A stretch of DNA of 64,000 nt from Bacteroidales bacterium (GTDB taxonomy: Bacteria; Bacteroidota; Bacteroidia; Bacteroidales; F082), in the NCBI GenBank assembly GCA_024400195.1, contig JAKSNC010000004.1:1-64000 (forward strand). The letters are read 5' to 3'. Under the pieces are notes generated by a model. It had not been told where the DNA came from and searched no databases. It was given only the letters and a program-made list of their open reading frames with translations. Position numbers and translations under genes: made by a program. Shown one piece after another: positions 53,032-63,382 of the stretch. How positions within the stretch are numbered: position 1 is the first letter of the stretch; the number at the start of each line of letters is the position of its first letter.

Positions 53032-54108
53032 ATGGAGATAATAGACAAATTAGAAGCCGTCAAGGAAAAATGGATTGCGCTTGGAGAAGAGCTCAACAAT
53101 CCCGACCTTATGAACGATATGAAGCACTTCGTCAAGGTTAACAAGGAATACAAAGACCTTGAGCCTATCGTGACCAAGTTCGACGAATACAAAACCGTCC
53201 TCGGCAACATTGATGAGGCGCGCGAGATTCTCAAGAGCGAGAAAGACGAGGACATGCGCGAGATTGCTCAGGAGGAACTTGACGAATCGCAGAAGAAATC
53301 GGAACTTCTCGAAGAGGAAATCAGGGTCATGCTTATCCCGAAAGACCCTCAGGACGATAAGAACGCGGTGCTTGAGATACGCGCCGGTACAGGCGGAGAC
53401 GAAGCCGCCATCTTCGCGGGCGACCTATACAGAATGTATCAGAAATATTGTGAATCGAAAGGATGGAAGACCGAACTCGTCGATATGAACGAAGGTACGT
53501 CGGGAGGATTTAAAGAGATCGTCTTCAACGTCGTCGGGACGGGTTCTTATGGTCTGCTCAAATTTGAATCGGGAGTGCACAGAGTTCAACGCGTGCCTAA
53601 AACGGAGACGCAGGGACGTATTCATACCTCAGCCGCATCAGTCGTCGTGCTTCCCGAAGCCGAAGAATTCGACATCGAACTGAACGAGAAAGACATCAAG
53701 AAAGAGATATACTGCGCGGCATCAGGCCCCGGCGGTCAATGCGTTAACACGACATACAGCGCGGTTCGCCTCACACATATTCCATCAGGCATCGTCGTCA
53801 GCTGCATCGACGAGCGTTCACAGATGAAGAACTACGCCAAAGCAATGAAAATCCTCAGAACACGTCTCTACGAAAACGAGTACAACAAATACATGGAAGA
53901 AGTGTGTTCTAAGAGGAAAACGATGGTTTCGACAGGCGACCGCTCGGCAAAAATCAGAACGTATAACTATCCGCAGGGACGTGTCACCGACCACAGAATC
54001 AACTGGAGCATGTTCAACCTGCCGGTCTTCATGGACGGCGACATCCAAGACTGCATCGATAACCTGCAAATGGCCGAAAATGCAGAACGTCTGAAAGCTG
54101 CAGATTGA
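53032..54108 (+). CDS. prfA: Peptide chain release factor 1
   Basis: A 358-residue class I release factor. GGQ at 234-236 (GPGGQCVNTTYSAVRL) promotes peptidyl-tRNA hydrolysis. The codon-recognition region has the PxT-type VPKTETQGRIHTSAASV, which distinguishes RF1 (UAA/UAG) from RF2 (SPF). Length is standard. It lies 67 bp after purM and 29 bp before pyrF. Confidence 0.96.
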   Translation: MEIIDKLEAVKEKWIALGEELNNPDLMNDMKHFVKVNKEYKDLEPIVTKFDEYKTVLGNIDEAREILKSEKDEDMREIAQEELDESQKKSELLEEEIRVMLIPKDPQDDKNAVLEIRAGTGGDEAAIFAGDLYRMYQKYCESKGWKTELVDMNEGTSGGFKEIVFNVVGTGSYGLLKFESGVHRVQRVPKTETQGRIHTSAASVVVLPEAEEFDIELNEKDIKKEIYCAASGPGGQCVNTTYSAVRLTHIPSGIVVSCIDERSQMKNYAKAMKILRTRLYENEYNKYMEEVCSKRKTMVSTGDRSAKIRTYNYPQGRVTDHRINWSMFNLPVFMDGDIQDCIDNLQMAENAERLKAAD

Positions 54109-54136
54109 TAAACATTGACAATCAAATATAAAACTC

Positions 54137-54955
54137 ATGAATAAGACACAGTTAGTAGCCGAAATAAATAAAAAGCAGTCGTTTCTCTGCGTTGGATTAG
54201 ACACTGATATAAAGAAGATACCGCAGTATCTGCTTAAATGCGAAGACCCGATTTTCGCCTTCAACAAGGAAATCATCGATGCCACGGCACAATATGCTGT
54301 CGCCTTCAAGCCGAACACGGCCTTCTACGAAGTCTATGGCTCAAAAGGCTGGTATAGTTTAGAGAAAACAATCCACTATATCAAGGAAAATTATCCTGAG
54401 ATATTCGTCATCGCTGACGCAAAACGCGGCGACATCGGCAACACTTCGGCAAACTACGCGAGAGCTATTTTCGATGGACTCGGAGCTGATGCCGTCACTG
54501 TGGCACCATATATGGGTTTGGACTCCGTCGAGCCTTTCCTCGGCTTCGATGATAAATGGGTGATTGTACTTGCACTCACTTCCAATAAAGGCTCGCAGGA
54601 TTTTCAATACCTCGAAGTCAACGGTCATCATCTTTACGAAGAAGTCCTCACGAAAGCCGCATCATGGGCCGACAGCAATAAGATGATGTTCGTCGTCGGG
54701 GCCACACATCCCGAAGAACTCGGCGGAATAAGGAAACTCCTGCCCGAACACTTCCTTCTCGTCCCCGGTGTCGGAGCACAAGGCGGAGACCTCGATGCCG
54801 TAGCCGCCAACGGCTTAAATAAAGACTGTGGACTTCTCGTTAACTCGTCTCGAGGCATAATCTACGCAGCAAACGATGAGCATTTTGCCGAACGCGCCGC
54901 CGAAGAAGCCGAAAAACTTCAGAAAAAGATGAGTCTTAACCTGATAAAGAAATAA
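54137..54955 (+). CDS. pyrF: Orotidine 5'-phosphate decarboxylase, group 2
   Basis: A 272-residue enzyme that forms [21 protein letters not shown] near the start, [16 protein letters not shown], and the catalytic [14 protein letters not shown] with Lys-Asp-x-x-Asp-like residues; [12 protein letters not shown] near the end. This is the longer PyrF type (about 270) of Bacteroidota and Actinobacteria. Confidence 0.95.
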   Translation: MNKTQLVAEINKKQSFLCVGLDTDIKKIPQYLLKCEDPIFAFNKEIIDATAQYAVAFKPNTAFYEVYGSKGWYSLEKTIHYIKENYPEIFVIADAKRGDIGNTSANYARAIFDGLGADAVTVAPYMGLDSVEPFLGFDDKWVIVLALTSNKGSQDFQYLEVNGHHLYEEVLTKAASWADSNKMMFVVGATHPEELGGIRKLLPEHFLLVPGVGAQGGDLDAVAANGLNKDCGLLVNSSRGIIYAANDEHFAERAAEEAEKLQKKMSLNLIKK

Positions 54956-54972
54956 AAAACGACATAAAAGAT

Positions 54973-55818
54973 ATGAAAAAAAAACTCCTCCCGATATTTA
55001 CCATCCTCGTCATCGTGCTGACACTCGCCGACACGACAAATGCGCAAATAGTAAAAGGAAAAGTTTTTGCCGGTCTTAATATGTCGCAAGTTGACGGCGA
55101 CCAAACAGTGGGATTCAGAAAATTCGGATTTCACGGCGGTGTCGGAGCAATGGTGCCGTTTTACGAAAACAAACATTTCAGCCTTGATGCCGAACTTGAG
55201 GTGCTTTTCTCACAAAAAGGTTCACATCAGGCAGAAAAATACAACCGCGACGAACTCGGCAGAAACGGTGCTTACGACCTTTATCTCAACTATGTCGAAG
55301 TGCCTGTCTTAGTGAGGATAACGGATGCCAAACGCCTCGCCTCAGTCGGGCTCGGACTTTCCTACGGACGCCTCGTTTCGATGAGCGAATACGAACACGA
55401 CCACAAGACAGATGTCGTCATCGGTGGCAGCCGTAACGATTCGATGCAATACTGCCGCCACGACTTCAGCTTTATCGCCGATGTTACGATACGACTATAT
55501 GAAAGGCTCAAATTCGGCGTCAGATACCAATATTCGCTTCTGCCGATAAGGGAACGTAACTGGGTCAACATTATGGGACAAATAACAAACCGCAACGTGA
55601 CTCAGTTCAATAACGCGTTCACTTTCAGACTTGTATGGATTTTCAACGAAGACAGAGACAAACTTTTGAGCGACGAATTTGAGTATCACGGCGACAATCC
55701 ATACTGGCACAACAAAGCCGTCGAACGAAAACTTAAAAAAGCCCAACGCAAGATTGAACGGGAACAGAGACGGGAAGAAAGACGAAACAAAAACGAAAAT
55801 GAAAATGAAAATGAATAA
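54973..55818 (+). CDS. PorT-like outer membrane beta-barrel protein
   Basis: A 281-residue exported protein with signal MKKKLLPIFTILVIVLTLAD. The body has strands typical of small outer-membrane barrels of the PorT/OmpW-like type: VFAGLNMSQVDGD, FGFHGGVGAMVPFYENKHFS, LDAELEVLFSQKGSH, YLNYVEVPVLVRITDAKR. The tail is highly charged (RKLKKAQRKIEREQRREER) and ends in an Asn-Glu repeat coded by tandem GAAAAT hexamers (55794-55814), so its length may vary. Function unknown; could be a T9SS-associated barrel. It is 17 bp after pyrF and faces the M6 protease gene. Confidence 0.75.
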   Translation: MKKKLLPIFTILVIVLTLADTTNAQIVKGKVFAGLNMSQVDGDQTVGFRKFGFHGGVGAMVPFYENKHFSLDAELEVLFSQKGSHQAEKYNRDELGRNGAYDLYLNYVEVPVLVRITDAKRLASVGLGLSYGRLVSMSEYEHDHKTDVVIGGSRNDSMQYCRHDFSFIADVTIRLYERLKFGVRYQYSLLPIRERNWVNIMGQITNRNVTQFNNAFTFRLVWIFNEDRDKLLSDEFEYHGDNPYWHNKAVERKLKKAQRKIEREQRREERRNKNENENENE

Positions 55819-55842
55819 AGATTGCTGAACGCCAATCACCAA

Positions 55843-58800
55843 TTATCGTTTTACGACTTTTTCCGTTGTAGTTTTTCCGTCTTTATTAAAAATCTTCACG
55901 ACATAAACACCTGACGCCCAATTTTTCACATAAAGTGTCTTTTCTTTTGAAGAAACGACTTTCCTACCGGTGATGTCATATATCTCATAATGTTCAACCT
56001 CATCCGCAAAGTTCATCACCTCTTCAGTCGGATTGGGATAGACAAAACTGTCTTTTTCAGTGACTTCTTTGACACCGGCATAACCGCAGACCTCGTTTGA
56101 ATGTTCGTATTCACAGCCATTCAAGACCGTCGTGAACGTGTAGCAATAATGATCCCATTTGAGGCTGTCATCGGCGTAAACAGTTGATTTTACGTCAGTT
56201 GCGACGACATTTCCATTACGGTAAATATTGTACGACATGTCATTCAAGATTTCATCCGACACATCGGTGTATGCACGCAGCATCCACGAATAATCCATAT
56301 CGAATTGCGACAGAGGCTTCCATAAAGCACCTGATTTGAGCAGTGCGCTGTTATCATTCCCGACATACCGGCACACCGGCGCGGGCGACTGTGCACCTGC
56401 AGCCTTGACCGAGATCCACAACGCCTTGGTGTTGTCAAACTCCACATTCTTGGAGAGATTGAATTTCACCCATTGGTTGATGCCCGTCATCGTAACCTTT
56501 TCTGTATGAATGACATTTACGCTGGAAGCATTATTACCATTATGAATCTTGAAAGTATATTCGGAAGCTGTGCCGTCCCACATCTCAATGGCTGTAATCT
56601 TTCGACCTTCGAAAAATTGAAGCAGGTCCGGAGTAAACTTCACCGCCCAGTTAGTGGAAAAACTTCCTATGTTTGTGACATATTCATCATTTACGTAACT
56701 GAGCTTGCCGTATGTTGACGGAGCGTCCCACGACAACGCCGCTATAGTGTCAAATTCACCTGCAAGTGCCGATGAATCAGCGCAATAATTCATCATGAAG
56801 ACATTGGCGGAAACCCAATCCGACTGTCCGGCACCGCTTGACACTTCATAGATTATACGGCCTGAGCCGGGAATGTTGGCATCGGTATAAGAACTTGTCG
56901 CGACATCGGCTATGACCTCGCCGTTACGTCTCACGCTGTAAGACTGCGTCTCTACAAATGAAGTCCAGTTCAGAATAACGCTTGTGCCATCGACAACAGC
57001 GGTGAAGTTTTGAGGTTCAACGAAGACATTGCCAGCAGCGGCGATGAATGTCTGCACCGGCTGTCCGTTCTTAAAATCATTGTCACTCAACGAGGTATTG
57101 ACGTTGTTCAGCGAGAAATGGCATTTACTCTCATCCCAACCGCCGTTCCATGCAGCGGTGACTTTCGTTCCGGCAGGGACAACGACCCTTGCCAACTTCT
57201 CCGCACCTTCGTTGCTGTATATCGTTAAATACTGTTCCGGCATGGCGTTGTCGAACGAAAGAGCAAGCTCCGCACCCTGCCAGCCTTTATCGGTATCAGC
57301 TGTCATAGTGATGTTAATCTCAGCCAAAGCACCAAGCATAACACTTTGTTTTTCAGAACGATAAGACACTTCGCCGCCACATATCGATTTCACATAATAC
57401 TCATGATAGCCGTCTCCGATTTCTCCTATTTCGGAATAAAAATTGTCTGTAACATTTTCCGCAATAAGCTGCTCATCGCGATAGACTTTGTACGAATCCG
57501 CGCCATCGACAGCATTCCATGTCAAATCAACATGGCTGTGACTCACCACATTTGCCACTAAATTTTTAGGAACTATCTCGTGGTTCAGAGGACAGAAAGT
57601 GAACTGCATCCTATTATTTCCGGCGGTTTTTATGTTGCAGATGTTGAAAGTGTCATCGACAATGCCATTGTTAACCCACGGGTATGCCTGAGTATTTTTG
57701 TTAAATTCGGTCCTACCGACGACATCGCTGAAGTGAGCATCACCCAACGCACCTGTTTTGTCTATGTAGCCGCCCGGACTAAAGACGTAAACTTCATCAA
57801 GCACATCGACTCCGTTAAAATCGGCACCGCCGTAGAAATTCTCATCAATTCTGGAAATGGTTATGCCGCGTCCGGGGATACCGTGGTCATAATAATTATC
57901 CTCATCGCGGAACTGCAACAGATAATATTGTTTCGGGGCACCTGTCGGGATGAGATATCCGTTACGGCGTCCGCCCTCCCATGTGTTGGCCTCCAAGGTG
58001 TAAGTGCCATATTCTGTGATAGTCGGTATCTCCTCTATCCAGTTCCCGTATCTATGTTTGAGCCATACACACGAACTCTGCGGCGGGTTTGAAGTGCCGC
58101 ACATCAAGTCCCAATGACCGGCCGGATCTGGTGGACAGTTATAATGGTATAGGTCGGGAGCACCGAGTGAGTGGAACATCTCGTGGCACAAGGTCGAGAC
58201 CGTGAAATATGTCGATGCCGACTCAAGTTGAAAGTTGAAATTCAAAACCTGCACGCCGTTGATAAAAATCTCACGCTCGTAAAACGACCACTTATGAGGC
58301 CATAGAAGGTCACCCCAGTCGCCGACATTGCCCTTCACCACGAAAACCATGTTGTCAACAACGCCGTCGTTATTGCAGTCGATGTTCAAATCTTCCGGAA
58401 TCATCGGCTTGACATATTCAATGGCGCGTTCAAGCAGGTCGAACTCACGTTGCGCACTTTCTTCCTTATTTCGATAACCAATCGTGTTGTTGGCACTGTA
58501 CGGACGGTAATAATTGCGCGGATGAATATCTTCATACGACAAAATCTGTTCGCCGTCAAATTCCGGATAAAAATACGAGTTTATAAACAACTGATTGTAA
58601 GAGAATTGTTTAAAAAACTTGCGCATCGACTCGTCCTCATCATTATTCCCATTGAACATGGCATTGACCGTGCTTGCATGAGTCGTTATTTCAGAGTCGC
58701 CGTTGAAGCGGATGAAAACGGTAAGGTTACTGAAAACGCCGTGATTTGTCTCGCCGTCGCGATGGCTTTGCTTCCACTCACGGAACTCATCCAAGTGCAT

Positions 58801-59139
58801 CGCCTTGACTCTGCTCTGATATTCCTCATTCGAAATCATGATTCCGGGTTGAAGACCGACAGCCGCCGGATCGACTTTACCTGCTATATATTCCGTTGCA
58901 ATAATTTGATTGTCAGCATTTTTATCAGCATAAACAAAATAACCATCTTCATTTTGAACGATAGTGAAATCGTTGATATCGTGAAGACGGTTGTAAAATT
59001 CATCGCCTGAAGCGTAACACACGAGCGTATCGCCATTAGGTTGAATCATAATCCTTTTAACATTTTTCAAAGGAGCCGCAAAAACGCACAAAGTACTGAA
59101 TATCAATAAAAATTGTGCAACAAGTTGAATCTTTTTCAT
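55843..59139 (-). CDS. Secreted M6-family metalloprotease with type IX sorting domain
   Basis: The start is placed at the ATG at 59139, giving the signal peptide MKKIQLVAQFLLIFSTLCVF; the frame is open 25 codons further. Of 1098 residues, the N-terminal half is an M6 (immune-inhibitor A-like) protease with the zinc motif in TLCHEMFHSLGAPDLYHY, FRDEDNYYDHGIPGRGI and DINDFTIVQNEDGYFVYA. Fn3-like and beta-sandwich domains follow. The C-terminal 70 residues are a T9SS sorting domain (SFVYPNPTEEVMNF, YEIYDITGRKV, WASGVYVVKIF). It should be secreted and digest host or dietary proteins. Confidence 0.92.
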   Translation of the reverse strand: MKKIQLVAQFLLIFSTLCVFAAPLKNVKRIMIQPNGDTLVCYASGDEFYNRLHDINDFTIVQNEDGYFVYADKNADNQIIATEYIAGKVDPAAVGLQPGIMISNEEYQSRVKAMHLDEFREWKQSHRDGETNHGVFSNLTVFIRFNGDSEITTHASTVNAMFNGNNDEDESMRKFFKQFSYNQLFINSYFYPEFDGEQILSYEDIHPRNYYRPYSANNTIGYRNKEESAQREFDLLERAIEYVKPMIPEDLNIDCNNDGVVDNMVFVVKGNVGDWGDLLWPHKWSFYEREIFINGVQVLNFNFQLESASTYFTVSTLCHEMFHSLGAPDLYHYNCPPDPAGHWDLMCGTSNPPQSSCVWLKHRYGNWIEEIPTITEYGTYTLEANTWEGGRRNGYLIPTGAPKQYYLLQFRDEDNYYDHGIPGRGITISRIDENFYGGADFNGVDVLDEVYVFSPGGYIDKTGALGDAHFSDVVGRTEFNKNTQAYPWVNNGIVDDTFNICNIKTAGNNRMQFTFCPLNHEIVPKNLVANVVSHSHVDLTWNAVDGADSYKVYRDEQLIAENVTDNFYSEIGEIGDGYHEYYVKSICGGEVSYRSEKQSVMLGALAEINITMTADTDKGWQGAELALSFDNAMPEQYLTIYSNEGAEKLARVVVPAGTKVTAAWNGGWDESKCHFSLNNVNTSLSDNDFKNGQPVQTFIAAAGNVFVEPQNFTAVVDGTSVILNWTSFVETQSYSVRRNGEVIADVATSSYTDANIPGSGRIIYEVSSGAGQSDWVSANVFMMNYCADSSALAGEFDTIAALSWDAPSTYGKLSYVNDEYVTNIGSFSTNWAVKFTPDLLQFFEGRKITAIEMWDGTASEYTFKIHNGNNASSVNVIHTEKVTMTGINQWVKFNLSKNVEFDNTKALWISVKAAGAQSPAPVCRYVGNDNSALLKSGALWKPLSQFDMDYSWMLRAYTDVSDEILNDMSYNIYRNGNVVATDVKSTVYADDSLKWDHYCYTFTTVLNGCEYEHSNEVCGYAGVKEVTEKDSFVYPNPTEEVMNFADEVEHYEIYDITGRKVVSSKEKTLYVKNWASGVYVVKIFNKDGKTTTEKVVKR

Positions 59140-59279
59140 CTTTTTATAAGTTTTAGATTGCGAAATTACAAAATTTATAACGATTCGCTGTAAAAATGAT
59201 TGATTTTGTTTCACTTTTATTGATATCCGATAAAATGAGATATAAAACGTGACTTTGATGAGCCGAATGCAGAAAACGG

Positions 59280-59396
59280 ATGGAACAAATTGCGGCTTTG
59301 CTCAAATCGAAAACATTAAACAACGATCCATATATTAGCCCAGAAGCCGCCATAGAACGCCGCATCGAGATTCTCGGCTGCAGATGTGGGGAGTAA
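59280..59396 (+). CDS. Possible small protein or gene fragment (38 aa)
   Basis: An ATG at 59280 opens 38 codons: MEQIAALLKSKTLNNDPYIS, ending in IERRIEILGCRCGE before TAA at 59394-59396. It has natural-looking composition but no promoter or neighbour; it might be the end of a lost gene. Weak. Confidence 0.25.
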   Translation: MEQIAALLKSKTLNNDPYISPEAAIERRIEILGCRCGE

Positions 59397-59420
59397 GAAA
59401 TAATTACTTCAAAAAGAACA

Positions 59421-59448
59421 ACGGCGAGCCACAAAAAAAACTCGCCGT
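59421..59448 (-). terminator. Terminator of the restriction-modification gene
   Basis: ACGGCGAG (59421-59428) and CTCGCCGT (59441-59448) form an 8-bp stem with a 12-base loop, 5 bp after the stop codon at 59454. A T-rich run follows on the minus strand. Confidence 0.75.
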
Positions 59449-59453
59449 AACTA

Positions 59454-62400
59454 TTATTCCAACCACTTCTTCAAAATTTCATTTTTCTTGCCTGCCGATT
59501 CGTTTATTATACTTTGCAATTCTGCAATTTTGGTTTCGATCTGTTCGATTTGGGAAACAATGGCTTGCTGGTCGGAAAGAGAAGGTATCTTTAACATACT
59601 TCTTTTTAAAAATTTATAATGTCGCTCATATTTTTCAGCATTTTCAATTTCAAGTTGTTGCAATGCATAGTACGCATATTTCGGCATTACGGAGCTGCTG
59701 TTAAATTTCATTAACTGTGTTCCATCCGCCCCTCGAACAAATTCAAAATCAACATACTTAAAAGTACAACTATGGTCACCAAAAACAACTAATGGTAAAT
59801 CTGTAATCACTTTTTCATCATTGCAATATCCAGCAATTAATCTTCCTCTTTCTTGTGTAATGACAGGAATATTCCCATTTATTAATATTTTATCCTTGGG
59901 GATTTTGGTCGTGTTTCCGTGCACTTCAAGTAATAGTTTTTCGACTACTATCGCATCTCCATCAACAGCAGACATTTTCCTCCCAATCTCCTTTTTCAAT
60001 TCCCCAATCTTCTTTTCTGATTTTTCTCTTTCGGTATCAATAGCAGAACATTCGGAAACTATTTGTTGTTGAATTTCAAGCGGTGGAAGGGGAATTTGAA
60101 CTTCTTCAATGGTATTAGACAAATTATTAATGTTCGAGCCTGTTGCTAATCCTCTTAATAAATTACGATAATCTTCTGCAATCAAACAATTATATAAATA
60201 CGAGGGTAATATATTGTTTTTTACTCGAAGAATCCCCATAAAGCCACCTGCAAAATAATTCGTGTTTTCTTTGATTAATGTTAATTTCCCAATATGACTT
60301 AAACTTCCGCTAGATAAACACATAAAAATATCATTCTTCTTTAATTGTTTTTCGCCATCAAATTTCTTAGAATCAATTACAAATACTTTTTTATTAACCT
60401 CAAAAACACCATCTAATGTAATATTGTCTGCTGTTAACACAATATTTGAAGTTTCTGTTTGAGTTTGCTCGTTTTTTGAATAGGTAACTCCTCGTATTAT
60501 TTGCGTAAGATTTCCTAACTTTTCCAACAGGTATTTACTCTTAATCTCCACTTCTTTTTGAGCAGTGGTTTTTATCGCCTTGTCAAATGTTGTTCTGCTA
60601 AAATCGAGCATATCCGCCAATGAATAATAAGCGGTGTATTGTGCCAAATCATCGGCAATTGTTGTTTTGGCATCTGCAAATGTGTTGCGAACTGCACAAG
60701 CCAATGTACCTCGTGCAAATCGGTCGGAGTCATTATAGAGTTTGCCGCCCTTTTGATTTATCACAATTCCTTCAGCACCTTTTCGGTTGCTCCAATCATA
60801 ACCCAAAAATGCTTTTTGCTGTGCATTATCAGCTGGGGCTGTAATGACCAATGTGGTTTGCTTATGCACTAAAGTAAAGTATTTGACTTTTTGTATTTCA
60901 ATATTTTTTACAAAATCATAAAAACGTCGTAATTCTTCTGATTGTCGTTCTTCGGCGGTTAGTTTTTTGGAATATTTTTGTGCGTTTGGGTTAAATGCCT
61001 CAACATATTCTTTAAAGTAATTCAATGTTTTTATTTCGTTGAGCGAATATTCTTCTTTTGCGAATTTCAGATAAACATCTTTTTCAACTTCTATTTTCCG
61101 AACATACGCATCAAGCACATTAGCGTCTTCCCATTCGTCGTTTACATCGCCTTTTGTTATTGCCTCGGCTACATCGTCTGCCAATTTCATTTGTACCGGT
61201 GGCTCGTCATATTTTTCAAGATACAACACCACTGTATTTGTTCCTGTTGCTCCAAATGTTTTGCTGCCAAAACAAACTATTGAACGCAACAAGAAATGAG
61301 ACAATATTTTCTCTCGTGCGGCTTCGTAACTTCCACTGTTATTGCTCAGAATGCTTGAAGGCAATACTACGGCGGCAATGCCTTTGGGCTTTAAAAGCTG
61401 TGCAATGCGTTCAACAAACAACGTTTCTATCTCGCTCCCGTCGTTGCTTATTTTGCGGAGTATATCAAACGAATTGTTTTTGAGTTTCAAATGGCTTTTG
61501 AATGCTGATACGCTGTAAGGTGGATTTGCAACAAGAATGTCAAAAGTTCCGTTTTCGATGCTTTTTTCCGTGTAATTCTCCAAACCGTCGCCAAATATGA
61601 TTTGAGAACCACCAGCACCATTCATAAACATGGAAATTTTGCTTACGCGAGCAAGACGATAGTCTTTTTCAATGCCATAAATGTGTTTTTCAACCCACGA
61701 ATTTTCAGCATCTTTTCTTACAGCGTTTATTGCTTCAACAGCTTCGGTCAAAAAATGACCTGCACCGCAGGCATAATCTATTACGCGCGGCAAACCGCAT
61801 TCCGAAATGTAATTTTGCAACGGCAGACAATCCCAAATAAAACGTGTAATAGGTGTCGGAGTGAAAAATTGACCTTCGTTCTGCTTAAAACCTTTGTTCA
61901 ATAGTTGCTCAAACAAGTCGCCCAAAAATTGGTGTTTATTTGGGTAGACAATGCGATATGATTGAAAAAGTGTAACCATTTCCACCAAAATTTTACCGTT
62001 CTGATAGAATAGTTCTTCGTTGTGAACGTCTTTAAAAGCGAAATCGTTGTTTGAATAGAATTTCAAAATACGGATTGTATTGTTCAAATCTTCAATGGCG
62101 GCTTTTCGCTGTCTGCCTGTATATTGTTGAAACAAATCTTTTGCGTAGTCGGCTGACACATAGAAGATTTTCTCTTTCATAAATTCTTCCATTCCTTCTT
62201 TGTGAAGGCGTTGCAAACGGTCTTGCAAACTTTCGTAGGTGTCGCTTCCTTGCTTATATTGAAATTCCACTTCCTCAAAATCTTGCTTCTTTATTTCGTC
62301 AACCAGTTTGCAAATAAACAAAGCAATCAATCTGTTGAAGGCGTTTTCCTTATCGCTCACATTGTTATGGCGAAGTATTTCTTCAAACCGGTTTACTATT

Positions 62401-63149
62401 TTATCTTCAGGCTTAAAATCTATCAAATCTTTTTTACGCAATGGTTTAATACCGATTTTGTAAGCAGTATTATCTTCGCCAAATATTAAATTGTCGTAAA
62501 AATCGCCATTATAAGTTTCTTTCCACACTTCAAACTTTTCACGAGCAGAATAAGCTTTTTCATATAGTTTGATATTATCATCGTTTTTGGAAACCAATTT
62601 TATATTGGCATCGTCAGAACAACAAATTGTATGACATTTACACATAACTTTATCATCAGTGTAATCCGAAGCATATAAAGCCAACCATTGCGCAGAACGT
62701 TCCTGTTGCCAGTAACTAAAAACTTGCCCACCATCAGCTTGCGTGTCTTTCCATGCTTTGTCAAATTCCCTTCCCGCTGTTTTGCATTCAATTATCAGCA
62801 AAACATCATTACTTTCAGATTGATAAACAATCACGTCGGCACGAGCACTTTTTTGTTCATGCCCAAGTGTCCACACTTTTTCCAATTCAATATGTTCAGG
62901 ACGATAGCCTTTGTCAAGCAAGCGCGCAACACATTCAAAAACGACCATATTCTCTTTATGTTCTTCATCAAAAACAGTGTTTCGTTCGCGTCCTCGAACT
63001 TGTTCTGGAAAAACAAGTTTCTGTGTGTTGAAATCCACAGACATCACGCAATTTAAATTGTTATGAAATGTCTTTGATAGTATATTGGTTTCATTTTCTT
63101 GAAAACCTAAATCTTCAAGTAGATTGTGGAAGTTGTCTTTTGTAATCAT
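59454..63149 (-). CDS. Single-chain restriction-modification enzyme (nuclease-methylase-specificity)
   Basis: A 1231-residue protein that joins three activities. An N-terminal PD-(D/E)XK-like domain (ARADVIVYQ, VLLIIECKTAGRE, near 92-125) can cut DNA. An N6-adenine methylase core follows at about 420-750, with VIDYACGAGHFLTEA as motif I and ILVANPPYSVS as motif IV. From about 790 to 1231 there are two target-recognition halves separated by a helical spacer, each ending in a conserved stretch (IPLPPLEIQQQIVSE, KIPSLSDQQAIVSQI). This is the type IIG/type I-like all-in-one layout. The recognised sequence would be split, with both halves set by the two TRDs. The DUF1016-type nuclease is encoded 233 bp upstream. 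Confidence 0.9.
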   Translation of the reverse strand: MITKDNFHNLLEDLGFQENETNILSKTFHNNLNCVMSVDFNTQKLVFPEQVRGRERNTVFDEEHKENMVVFECVARLLDKGYRPEHIELEKVWTLGHEQKSARADVIVYQSESNDVLLIIECKTAGREFDKAWKDTQADGGQVFSYWQQERSAQWLALYASDYTDDKVMCKCHTICCSDDANIKLVSKNDDNIKLYEKAYSAREKFEVWKETYNGDFYDNLIFGEDNTAYKIGIKPLRKKDLIDFKPEDKIVNRFEEILRHNNVSDKENAFNRLIALFICKLVDEIKKQDFEEVEFQYKQGSDTYESLQDRLQRLHKEGMEEFMKEKIFYVSADYAKDLFQQYTGRQRKAAIEDLNNTIRILKFYSNNDFAFKDVHNEELFYQNGKILVEMVTLFQSYRIVYPNKHQFLGDLFEQLLNKGFKQNEGQFFTPTPITRFIWDCLPLQNYISECGLPRVIDYACGAGHFLTEAVEAINAVRKDAENSWVEKHIYGIEKDYRLARVSKISMFMNGAGGSQIIFGDGLENYTEKSIENGTFDILVANPPYSVSAFKSHLKLKNNSFDILRKISNDGSEIETLFVERIAQLLKPKGIAAVVLPSSILSNNSGSYEAAREKILSHFLLRSIVCFGSKTFGATGTNTVVLYLEKYDEPPVQMKLADDVAEAITKGDVNDEWEDANVLDAYVRKIEVEKDVYLKFAKEEYSLNEIKTLNYFKEYVEAFNPNAQKYSKKLTAEERQSEELRRFYDFVKNIEIQKVKYFTLVHKQTTLVITAPADNAQQKAFLGYDWSNRKGAEGIVINQKGGKLYNDSDRFARGTLACAVRNTFADAKTTIADDLAQYTAYYSLADMLDFSRTTFDKAIKTTAQKEVEIKSKYLLEKLGNLTQIIRGVTYSKNEQTQTETSNIVLTADNITLDGVFEVNKKVFVIDSKKFDGEKQLKKNDIFMCLSSGSLSHIGKLTLIKENTNYFAGGFMGILRVKNNILPSYLYNCLIAEDYRNLLRGLATGSNINNLSNTIEEVQIPLPPLEIQQQIVSECSAIDTEREKSEKKIGELKKEIGRKMSAVDGDAIVVEKLLLEVHGNTTKIPKDKILINGNIPVITQERGRLIAGYCNDEKVITDLPLVVFGDHSCTFKYVDFEFVRGADGTQLMKFNSSSVMPKYAYYALQQLEIENAEKYERHYKFLKRSMLKIPSLSDQQAIVSQIEQIETKIAELQSIINESAGKKNEILKKWLE

Positions 63150-63185
63150 TTTGCGGTTTACTCTTTAGGCGTCTGGCACTTGTCC

Positions 63186-63315
63186 CCTACGAACACAGAA
63201 CGTGGACGAACTCGTCCAAAACTGCGGTCGTAGGAAACCGGATGTACAGACAAGAACGCCCACGTAAACGGGCATTCACACATCTGTTCCGGTACATCAA
63301 ATGAAATTTCCTACG
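63186..63315 (-). promoter_or_regulatory. Leader with alternative stems before the restriction-modification gene
   Basis: CGTAGGAAA (63229-63237) can pair perfectly with TTTCCTACG (63307-63315), or its first part (TCGTAGG, 63228-63234) with CCTACGA at 63186-63192, which encloses an inner GGACG-AACT-CGTCC hairpin (63204-63217). The two pairings exclude each other, as in an attenuator. The gene starts at 63149. Confidence 0.45.
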
Positions 63316-63382
63316 TTTCAGTTTTCTTGGAACAAATAGCAAACGCTATGATTAATAATATGTTTAGTTAAATGTTTTTACT

